In this document: one piece after another, positions 17,758 through 24,733 of the stretch
How the letters are laid out: each line of letters begins with the position of its first letter
How positions within the stretch are numbered: position 1 is the first letter of the stretch
Source of the DNA: an uncultured beta proteobacterium
Lineage (GTDB): Bacteria; Pseudomonadota; Gammaproteobacteria; Burkholderiales; Burkholderiaceae_B
Direction: 5' to 3'
Length of the DNA: 64,000 bases
Assembly (NCBI GenBank): GCA_903821335.1
Contig: CAIJKV010000220.1
Coordinates: 1-64,000, forward strand
Made by a program: the position numbers and the translations under genes
Notes under the pieces: model-generated
Seen by the model: only the letters and a program-made list of their open reading frames with translations
Told to the model about the DNA's origin: nothing
Database searches by the model: none

Positions 17758-17771
17758 GGGAATCGCGCATC

Positions 17772-19547
17772 GTGCGGGGTAGATTCTTTTTCATCGTGGG
17801 GCCGAGCGGGGCTGGCAAAGACAGCCTCATCGATGGTGCCCGGTCCCGTCTCTCGCCAGACGTGTTCGTCTTCGCGCGAAGAACGATCACGCGTCCTGCG
17901 GGCTCGCCCGGTGAAGACCACGACGCCTGCACAGAAGAACAATTCATCGCGCGCGAACAGCGAGGCGACTTCCTGGTGACCTGGCAGGCGCATGGCCTGC
18001 ATTATGGTCTGCCGGCCTCACTGGGCGATGATCTGGACGCCGGGCGCCATGTCATCGCCAACGGCTCACGCAGCATGGTGGCGGCGATGGCCGAACGTAT
18101 TCCCTCATTGGTTGTCCTTGAGGTCGCGGCACCGCCAGGCATCCTGCAACAGCGCCTGGCGATTCGCGGGCGTGAATCTGAAAGCGATGTCGCAGAGCGA
18201 CTCACCCGCACGGTCGAGCCCTACCCCGCGTATGTTCGCCTCCTTTGCGTCGTCAACGACCAGACACTCGGGATCGGCGTGTCACGCTTTGTGGCTGCGA
18301 TCCTGCACGAACTGCGTCACGCGTCGGGCTCCCGGCACGCACTGGTGCAAAAAATTGCTGGCTATCCGCTCCACGCCTCGCAGTACCAAACGTTGATCCG
18401 CGCGATGATCGACGGCGAGCACGAGGGTGCCGATCTTGAGGCCTTCTTGATCGCCTGCACTGAAAGTCTCAGCGATGACGAGATGGTCGCGATCGCACGT
18501 TGTCGCACCGAGATTCTGCCGCGTATTTCCTGGGGGCAACCCATGGTGGTCGACAAGCACTCGTTGGGTGGCATCCCGGGCAGTCGCGTCACCATGGTGG
18601 TCATCCCCATCGTGGCGGCCCACGGCTTGCTGATCCCCAAGACATCTTCACGGGCCATCACCTCCGCCGCCGGCACGGCCGACGCCATGGAGGTCCTGGC
18701 CCGCGTGGACTTGACCCCTGAGGAACTGCAACGGTGTGTGCGGCAGACAAACGCCTGCATCGCCTGGAACGGAAAGCTCAATCACTCGGTACTCGATGAC
18801 GTGATGAATGCCCTCACCCGTCCGCTTGGGCTTGACACCAGGCGGTGGTCCGTTGCGTCCATTCTGTCCAAGAAATATTCGGCCGGCGCGACGCACGTCG
18901 TCATCGACATTCCCTATTCGACCGCGGGCAAAGTCAAGACCCGCGAAGACGCGCAGGAACTTGCACGCCTGTTCGAAATGGTGGGCGAGAAACTCGGGAT
19001 GGTCGTCAAGGCTTTTGCCACCTACGGTGAATCACCGATCGGCCGCGGTATCGGGCCCGCGCTTGAAGCGCGCGATGTCCTTCAGGTTCTGGACAACCAT
19101 CCCGATGCCCCGCAGGACCTCCTTGAGAAGTCTCTGTTTTTCGCTAGTCAGATTTTGGCACTTGACGACAAGATCGCAAATGTCACGCGCGGCCGCGTGC
19201 GTGCGCAAGAACTCCTGTCGACGGGTGCCGCCCGCGAGGCACTCAACCGGATCGTGCAGGCACAGGGCGCACACCCGCCCGCAGACTTTTCCCGGGTGCA
19301 AACCCACGATGTGCTGGCACGTGAACCTGGCGTGGTCAAGCACATAGACGGGTGCGTGATCTCCGGTATTGCACGCGCCGCTGGCGCCCCACACGACGCC
19401 GTCGCGGGGGTTGACCTCATTGCCTCGGTTGGCGCGACGGTCAAGGTCGGCACGCCGTTGTTTCGCATTCAGGGCACCTTGGCCACGCGGCTTGAGCGGG
19501 CCGTCGCGCTCGCGCAGTCAAACGATGGCTATCGGATCTCAGACTAA
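17772..19547 (+). CDS. Fusion of PhnN (ribose 1,5-bisphosphate kinase) and type-2 thymidine/AMP phosphorylase
   Basis: The 591-aa protein has two recognisable parts. Residues about 4-183 are a guanylate-kinase-like PhnN domain with P-loop GPSGAGKDS (10-18) and RRTITRP (36-42); PhnN makes PRPP from ribose 1,5-bisphosphate and ATP. Residues about 187-591 are a nucleoside phosphorylase of the type-2 DeoA/AMP-phosphorylase group, with KHSLGGIPGSR (262-272) and SRAITSAAGTADAMEVL (293-309). The usual N-terminal domain of about 80 residues in that group is absent and PhnN takes its place. Archaeal AMP phosphorylase makes ribose 1,5-bisphosphate from a nucleotide, so the fusion could run nucleotide to base plus PRPP in one chain. 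The start is GTG at 17772. It is in an operon with nadC. Confidence 0.85.
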   Translation: MRGRFFFIVGPSGAGKDSLIDGARSRLSPDVFVFARRTITRPAGSPGEDHDACTEEQFIAREQRGDFLVTWQAHGLHYGLPASLGDDLDAGRHVIANGSRSMVAAMAERIPSLVVLEVAAPPGILQQRLAIRGRESESDVAERLTRTVEPYPAYVRLLCVVNDQTLGIGVSRFVAAILHELRHASGSRHALVQKIAGYPLHASQYQTLIRAMIDGEHEGADLEAFLIACTESLSDDEMVAIARCRTEILPRISWGQPMVVDKHSLGGIPGSRVTMVVIPIVAAHGLLIPKTSSRAITSAAGTADAMEVLARVDLTPEELQRCVRQTNACIAWNGKLNHSVLDDVMNALTRPLGLDTRRWSVASILSKKYSAGATHVVIDIPYSTAGKVKTREDAQELARLFEMVGEKLGMVVKAFATYGESPIGRGIGPALEARDVLQVLDNHPDAPQDLLEKSLFFASQILALDDKIANVTRGRVRAQELLSTGAAREALNRIVQAQGAHPPADFSRVQTHDVLAREPGVVKHIDGCVISGIARAAGAPHDAVAGVDLIASVGATVKVGTPLFRIQGTLATRLERAVALAQSNDGYRISD

Positions 19548-19581
19548 TTAAACATGGTCAGGCCGGGCCAGGCGCGTGCTC

Positions 19582-21282
19582 TCAATTGCCGTGAACACGT
19601 CCGACCTGCTGTGGTTCTGCGAAACCCCTTGAGACCACCACTTCGACCAGGTTGGGCAAGCCGCTCGCCATGGCTTGCTTCAGTGTCTCGGCCAGTGCCG
19701 CAGGATCCGTGATGCACTGCGCGCTCATCCCCAGGCCGCGCGCCACGCCTACAAAATCAATCGCCGGATCATCCATATCCATTGCGACGAACTGGTCGGT
19801 CCCACGCATGGAAAGCAGACGTTCCTTGATGATGCGATAGCTGCGGTTATTCACGATAACGTAGGTAATCGGCAATCTCAGGTGGGCCGCCGTCCACAAC
19901 GCCTGGATGCCATACATCGCGCTGCCGTCGCCGATGATCGCCACAATGGGGCGTGTGGGCTGCGCCAGACTGACGCCGACGGCACCCGGCATGCCGAACC
20001 CAAGACCCCCACTTGCCAGGCCATAATAGGCATTCGGATCCTGGGCGGGCAATAACGCCGCAATGGCCGGGGCGGCGGTCAACGTTTCGTCGACGACGAT
20101 CACATCCTTGGGCAACGCATCAATCAGTTGCATGATCAGGTAGCGCTGATCAATCGGATTGGCCGTGGCGGTCGCCGCGATGTCCTGACGTGTTTTTGCC
20201 CGGTTCGCCGACCAGTTGCGTGGTGCCAGGTCTGCCAGGCGTGCGCTGGCAAGACGTGCGTAATCGGCACTGCGGGTGGCCCTGAGCACAGGCAACAGGG
20301 CACGCAAGGTTTCGCGCACATCTGCCCGGACGGCAACCTCCGTTGAATAGTTCTTGCCAAGTTCCCAGTCGCGCTCTGAAATGTGCATGACAGGCATACC
20401 GGGCGGCAACGGCTCGACCGTGCTCATGGGCGACATGCGCAGCAAGTCGGCACCCAGGCAGAGCAACAGGTCGTACTGCTCGAGCGTCTGACGTACTTTT
20501 TTCTGGTTGCGGGTCAAGTCGCCCATACAGGCGGCATGCGTGACGGGAAAGCGCGCGTTGTAGGGAACAGGCTCTTGGTAGACTGCGGCACCCAGCAGCT
20601 CGGCCAGCTCGCAGGCTTCGGCAAACACATCACGATTGGCCAGTTCACGCCCGGCGATGATGACCGGGTTGCGCGCAGCCAGCAAACGGTCGGCGAGCGC
20701 TTGCAGTGCATCGTCGCCCGGTCGGTTCGCAGCATCAATGCGGGTCGGAAAACCAAAATCGATCTCGGCCTCATCGTCCAGGATCGAACCCGGCAGGCTG
20801 ATGAACACCGGGCCGGTCGGCGGCGTCATGGCGATTTTAGCGGCACGCCGCACGATGCGCGGCAGGTCTTCGATGCGCGTGACTTCAAACGACCACTTGA
20901 CCAGGGGTTGGGCAATCGGGACCAGGGGCTCGTACAACAAAGGCTCTTGCAGGCCATAGCCCACTTCGTATTGCCCCGCAGTGATGATCATGGGCGAGCC
21001 GGAAAACTTGGCACTGTAGATCGCACCCATGGCGTGACCCAGGCCTGGCGCGCAGTGCAGGTTGCACGCGACGAGTTTGTTTGAAGCGCGGGCAAAACCG
21101 TCAGCCATCCCGACCACAATGGATTCCTGCAGCCCCAGTACATAGGTCAGTTCCGGAAACTGCGGAACGGCTTCCATGATGGCAAGCTCAGTGGTGCCCG
21201 GATTACCAAACAGGTGGGTGATGCCCTCATCGAGCAACAACTTGATAAAGGCCGCCCGGCCTGTCATTTTTATTTTGGACAT
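19582..21282 (-). CDS. TPP-dependent decarboxylase, benzoylformate decarboxylase-like
   Basis: This 566-aa protein of the acetolactate-synthase/decarboxylase superfamily has the N-terminal GNPGTTEL and the conserved Glu in LGLQE (the cofactor-activating Glu). The C-terminal TPP/Mg motif runs GDGSAMYGIQALWTAAHLRLPITYVIVNN. The GNPGTTE motif and overall length resemble MdlC (benzoylformate decarboxylase) more than acetolactate synthase. Such enzymes decarboxylate 2-oxoacids to aldehydes. It lies 79 bp downstream of an Ldh2-type 2-hydroxyacid dehydrogenase on the same strand, a logical pair: hydroxyacid to oxoacid to aldehyde. The exact substrate is unknown. Confidence 0.85.
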   Translation of the reverse strand: MSKIKMTGRAAFIKLLLDEGITHLFGNPGTTELAIMEAVPQFPELTYVLGLQESIVVGMADGFARASNKLVACNLHCAPGLGHAMGAIYSAKFSGSPMIITAGQYEVGYGLQEPLLYEPLVPIAQPLVKWSFEVTRIEDLPRIVRRAAKIAMTPPTGPVFISLPGSILDDEAEIDFGFPTRIDAANRPGDDALQALADRLLAARNPVIIAGRELANRDVFAEACELAELLGAAVYQEPVPYNARFPVTHAACMGDLTRNQKKVRQTLEQYDLLLCLGADLLRMSPMSTVEPLPPGMPVMHISERDWELGKNYSTEVAVRADVRETLRALLPVLRATRSADYARLASARLADLAPRNWSANRAKTRQDIAATATANPIDQRYLIMQLIDALPKDVIVVDETLTAAPAIAALLPAQDPNAYYGLASGGLGFGMPGAVGVSLAQPTRPIVAIIGDGSAMYGIQALWTAAHLRLPITYVIVNNRSYRIIKERLLSMRGTDQFVAMDMDDPAIDFVGVARGLGMSAQCITDPAALAETLKQAMASGLPNLVEVVVSRGFAEPQQVGRVHGN

Positions 21283-21361
21283 GAATATTGCTTCTCAATC
21301 AGTGAACTGAATGGCGGGCGATATCGACTGGATATCGCAGTGACGTCGCCCGTCTCGACAA

Positions 21362-22438
21362 TTAAAGTCCAGCCAGCTTTTGCACCGCATCTGGGTCAAC
21401 GCCCAGCAAACGCGCGGCCGTCAGCATTTCCTGCCAGGTGTTCTCATCGACCGGTACGCCCTCGGCAAGACGTTTGGCGCGATACTCGCGTTCGGGCTCG
21501 CCCGCAACACGCACATGGTCAAACCCTGTCTGGGGCGGCGAGGACTTGACCCATTCGAGAAAGCCCGTCATTTCCTGTTCAAAGACTGAACCGTCCGCCA
21601 GCTTTGCCGGGTCGAAGATCATGGTCAGCATGCCGTTGAGTACGCGTCGCTTGCCATCGGCAGGCCCGTGCGCGGCCATGCCACCGGCAAGGGCGCCGCC
21701 CAGAAGTTCACACACCAGCGCCATGCCAAAACCCTTGTGTTCACCAAACGTGCGCAGCGCGCCCAGCGGCGGGTGGACCCCATAGACCGGATCAATCGTT
21801 GGTTGACCCAGATGATCAATCATCTGGCCCGGCGGCAGTTTTTCGCGCTTATTGTGCGCGACACGTGCCTTGCCCTGCGCGATGACGCTGGTGGCAAAGT
21901 CCAGCAAGATCGGTTCCTGACCCGGCACCGGGATACCGACCGAGAAGGGATTCGTTCCAAAGCGCGCGTCGCCGCCGCCCCAGGGTGCCACGATCGGGCG
22001 TGAAATCACATTGACGAAATGCACGGAAATCAGATTTTGCGCGACGGCCATTTCAGCCCAGGCGCCGATGCGACAGAGGTGGTGTGAATTAGCCAGCGCC
22101 ACGATGCAGCTGCCATGCTCTTTGGCGCGCGCGATACCCAGTTCCATGGTTTCGTGGCCGATTACCTGGCCAAAGCCGGCCTGCCCGTCCAGGCTGACCA
22201 TCGTCCCACTGTCCATGCGCGTCACAATGTGCGCATTGGGCAACAGCCCGCCTTCAAGGAAAGCATCGATGTAACGGGGCAACATGCCCACGCCATGAGA
22301 ATCATGTCCGGTCAGGTTTGCCTGCACCAGGTTTTCAGTGACGAGTTCGACTTCCCGCGGTTCACTGCCAAAGCCCCTGACTAGCAGTCTGACCGCGTCG
22401 CGCAGACGGTCTGCGTTGATGTAATGCATGTGTGCCAT
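21362..22438 (-). CDS. Ldh2/malate-L-lactate dehydrogenase (MDH2) family oxidoreductase, 358 aa
   Basis: This is an NAD(P)-dependent 2-hydroxyacid dehydrogenase of the non-Rossmann Ldh2 family. Visible are the catalytic GHDSHGVGMLPRYI near the N-terminus, NSHHLCRIGAWAEMA, the FGTNPFSVGIP strand, and HKGFGMALVCELLGGALAG near the C-terminus. The ATG at 22438 is chosen because an AGAGGGG site lies 5 bases upstream; the track adds 14 residues. It is co-directional with the downstream TPP decarboxylase. Two dyad elements stand in its upstream region. Confidence 0.88.
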   Translation of the reverse strand: MAHMHYINADRLRDAVRLLVRGFGSEPREVELVTENLVQANLTGHDSHGVGMLPRYIDAFLEGGLLPNAHIVTRMDSGTMVSLDGQAGFGQVIGHETMELGIARAKEHGSCIVALANSHHLCRIGAWAEMAVAQNLISVHFVNVISRPIVAPWGGGDARFGTNPFSVGIPVPGQEPILLDFATSVIAQGKARVAHNKREKLPPGQMIDHLGQPTIDPVYGVHPPLGALRTFGEHKGFGMALVCELLGGALAGGMAAHGPADGKRRVLNGMLTMIFDPAKLADGSVFEQEMTGFLEWVKSSPPQTGFDHVRVAGEPEREYRAKRLAEGVPVDENTWQEMLTAARLLGVDPDAVQKLAGL

Positions 22439-22466
22439 CTTGTCCCCTCTTTCTTGTTGTGATGCG

Positions 22467-22485
22467 ATGCAATCTGACATTGCAT
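22467..22485. promoter_or_regulatory. Inverted repeat upstream of the Ldh2 gene
   Basis: ATGCAAT-5 bp-ATTGCAT is a perfect 7-bp dyad starting about 30 bp upstream of the Ldh2 start codon. Position and symmetry suggest a repressor site overlapping the leader or promoter of the Ldh2/decarboxylase unit. Confidence 0.4.
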
Positions 22486-22528
22486 TTGTGCATTGAAATT
22501 GACGCTTCAGCGTACTGCTATTTCAGTT

Positions 22529-22544
22529 CGGGCATATATGCCCG
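22529..22544. promoter_or_regulatory. Perfect 16-bp palindrome upstream of the Ldh2 gene
   Basis: CGGGCATATATGCCCG is fully self-complementary. It lies about 90 bp before the Ldh2 start and about 20 bp after the end of the outer-membrane protein gene. It could be an activator or repressor site, or less likely part of a terminator, since no T-run follows. No regulator gene lies next to it. Confidence 0.45.
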
Positions 22545-22565
22545 TATTTTGGCAGATATGTAACA

Positions 22566-23390
22566 TTAAGGTAGCGGAATCGAAAAGATCGCCTTGATCG
22601 TGAGCGAATCGGTCGCGTCGGTAAAGCCCTTTCCGATACCGGCCTGGAAAGCCAGGGGCTTGCCGTCCCAGTACATCATCAGGAACCCCATCTGCCCAGT
22701 CGTCTGAAAGTTGATGGGCTGATTGACCTTGCCCGTGTCGGAGTAATACTCGACCCCGAGCGCGAGGTCTGTCGCGACCTCGCGTGACAATCTGCCAGCG
22801 AGCGAAAACGCCGGAGTCCCATCGGCGTAAGGCTGCGACAGGTCAAAGCCGAAGATCGGGTTGACCGAGATCAGCCATTTGTCGATGTGCTTACCGATAA
22901 TGAAGCGCGCCTCGGCACCATACCGTGACTGGTTGTAGGGGTAGAGGGCGTTGCCAATCTCGAAATTTACACCGGCAAAAAAATCGTGGCCGTCTTTCTC
23001 AAGGATGGGTAGCCACTTGAGACGTGCCTTGTAGCCGGCGTAGTCCCAGTTGCCGTTATTGAAAACCGTGTTGAGATAGAGGCCGGCCTCAAGGCCATGA
23101 CCCAGGCCATAGGCGAATTCCGGCGTCAGCCGGGTGTTGCCGGCATTCATGACCTCGCCCGGGTAACTCGGCGTCTTGATGCCATTGGGCGTGGTGTTGA
23201 AATGCACCTCGAGGCTGTATTCACCCCTTTCGTTGATCTCATCGTCGTAGACCTGAATTTCGTCTTGCAGTGCGGCGTGGCAAACCAGCGGGACCAGGGC
23301 AATCACGCCTGCGACGATCCCTTGCCGCAGGCCCGCGCGCACATTTCCCCAGGCGGCACACAGGCGTGACAAGACAGAAAAAGGAAACAT
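22566..23390 (-). CDS. Putative outer-membrane beta-barrel protein, 274 aa
   Basis: An N-terminal signal peptide is visible (GIVAGVIALVPLVCHA, cleavage before LQDEIQVYDDEIN). Alternating beta-strand stretches rich in Tyr, Phe and Gly follow to a C-terminal aromatic/hydrophobic strand (LTIKAIFSIPLP), as in outer-membrane barrels. I do not recognise a named function; related proteins are annotated as hypothetical or transporter-like in Burkholderiales. The ATG at 23390 is used instead of the TTG at 23405 reported by the track, but neither has a good ribosome site. It stands alone between azlD and the Ldh2 gene. Confidence 0.6.
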   Translation of the reverse strand: MFPFSVLSRLCAAWGNVRAGLRQGIVAGVIALVPLVCHAALQDEIQVYDDEINERGEYSLEVHFNTTPNGIKTPSYPGEVMNAGNTRLTPEFAYGLGHGLEAGLYLNTVFNNGNWDYAGYKARLKWLPILEKDGHDFFAGVNFEIGNALYPYNQSRYGAEARFIIGKHIDKWLISVNPIFGFDLSQPYADGTPAFSLAGRLSREVATDLALGVEYYSDTGKVNQPINFQTTGQMGFLMMYWDGKPLAFQAGIGKGFTDATDSLTIKAIFSIPLP

Positions 23391-23496
23391 CTGGCAAACC
23401 CGCAATCAAGCGTTAAGTGAATCAGGACAAGGCGTCATTATCCACTATCGCGGCTGGGCGGCGGCCAGAACCCACCGGCAAGCGAGGGACCCTCTT

Positions 23497-23823
23497 TTAC
23501 ATATTGAAGTTTCGGATGAACACGTAAACAAGCGTGCCCACCACGATGCTGAGCAGCGCGTTCTTGACAAACCACTGCAGTAACATCACCAACAATACCG
23601 CAAGCAACTCAGGCCAGGGACCCGAGGCGTGCTCGTGTGCCGCCCCCGCGACCGCGTGCACAAGCAAAAGTGTCATGATCGTCAGAGGCAGGAACTGGCC
23701 AAGGCGTTCAACGATTGGATGTTTTTGCAGCCACTGCGAGGCCACGAAAGGCAGCGCCCGCAGGGCGAACGTCACCAGCCCCATCGCAAGAATCACCTCC
23801 ACGGCGTAGTCACGGTCAATCAT
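23497..23823 (-). CDS. azlD: AzlD-type small subunit of a branched-chain amino acid exporter
   Basis: This 108-aa protein has four predicted membrane segments (VILAMGLVTFALRALPF; FLPLTIMTLLLVHAVAG; LLAVLLVMLLQWF; LLSIVVGTLVYVFI). The size and RALPF...LGQFLPL pattern are typical of AzlD. The ATG at 23823 overlaps the azlC stop by 8 bases, the usual azlC-azlD coupling. Related AzlCD pairs export branched-chain amino acids or analogues. Confidence 0.82.
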   Translation of the reverse strand: MIDRDYAVEVILAMGLVTFALRALPFVASQWLQKHPIVERLGQFLPLTIMTLLLVHAVAGAAHEHASGPWPELLAVLLVMLLQWFVKNALLSIVVGTLVYVFIRNFNM

Positions 23824-24559
23824 GACTGGCCTGTCTGGACGGTGTCGAGGACTTGGATCGGGACTGTAAAACAAACCCGGCGACAATACTGAGCGAAATT
23901 GAAATCACAAGCGCGTGTTTTGCCGCCAGCAGGTAGGCCACGGCGTAAGCAATGAGCGCCACCCACACCGGGGCAGCGCTATGTTTCGTGCGCCACTGTT
24001 CAACGGCGAGTACGGCAAACAAGGCCGCAAGCACAAAGTCGAGCCCGGCCAGGGAGACCTGCGCACGCGCACCAATCAGGACCCCAGCGGTGGTGCCCAA
24101 CACCCACCAGACCTGATTGAGAAGGGCCACGAGCGCCATCTGCCTGTGGCTGGTCGACACAGGCATGGTGGTCAGCACTGAATAAGTCTCGTCAGTCAGC
24201 CCGAACGCCAGGTACCAACGGAGTAATTTCCCATTCGGCAACTGTTTGAGCAAGGACAATCCGTAGAAAACATGCCGCAGATTGACCACCATCGTGGCCA
24301 GCGCAATGGTGCCCACGGACATTCCGGCCACCAGCATCGGAATCATCATGTACTGGGCAGCTCCGGCATACACCAACAGGCTGGCCAGGATCGCCAGCCA
24401 GCCGTCCCCACCCGCCTGGACAAACAGAAAGCCAAACACCGCCCCCAGGGGAATGTAGCCCATGGCAACGGGTGCAGTCAGTGTCAGCACCGAAAGCCGG
24501 GGAAGGCTAGGCTCTGGCACCGGAGGGCACTGAACGGGAAGTTTCGGCTGTAAACCCAA
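23816..24559 (-). CDS. azlC: AzlC-type large subunit of a branched-chain amino acid exporter
   Basis: This 247-aa polytopic membrane protein has the AzlC signature: VAMGYIPLGAVFGFLFVQAG, LLVYAGAAQYMMIPML and VVNLRHVFYGLSLL. It forms the transporter together with AzlD. The first 20 or so codons are outside the conserved part. They overlap the leftmost attachment-like repeat (24526-24542), so the true start could differ, for example if the N-terminus was altered by an insertion just upstream. Confidence 0.85.
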   Translation of the reverse strand: MGLQPKLPVQCPPVPEPSLPRLSVLTLTAPVAMGYIPLGAVFGFLFVQAGGDGWLAILASLLVYAGAAQYMMIPMLVAGMSVGTIALATMVVNLRHVFYGLSLLKQLPNGKLLRWYLAFGLTDETYSVLTTMPVSTSHRQMALVALLNQVWWVLGTTAGVLIGARAQVSLAGLDFVLAALFAVLAVEQWRTKHSAAPVWVALIAYAVAYLLAAKHALVISISLSIVAGFVLQSRSKSSTPSRQASHD

Positions 24560-24613
24560 TGAGCAACTACTTTTCGAACGCGTTAAATGATTTGGTACCC
24601 GGTTTTATACCCG
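24526..24613. repeat. Attachment-like site A (left end of element 1)
   Basis: 24526-24542 matches 13 of 17 bases of the ychF 3'-end repeat. After 53 bp there are two TACCC motifs 12 bp apart (24596-24600 and 24608-24612). The 23-bp stretch 24591-24613 matches site B at 20 of 23 positions. The core-to-arm spacing is identical at site B. The arrangement (core, then paired short arm repeats inside the element) resembles tyrosine-integrase attachment sites. Confidence 0.5.
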
Positions 24614-24733
24614 ACCTTGAGATTTCGTCATACCGCAGCTAACCGCTCTACCGTATCGGGAAACTTCGCAACCAAGCAAATCAACTAGCATTTTCCCGCT
24701 AGACTCTAAAAAACCTCAGAAAAAACTAATTTT

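Noticed and set aside
24685-24702. CTAGC...GCTAG dyad upstream of the GrdB-kinase gene
   Set aside because: Arms of 5 bp in AT-rich DNA are expected by chance; noted only as a possible operator.
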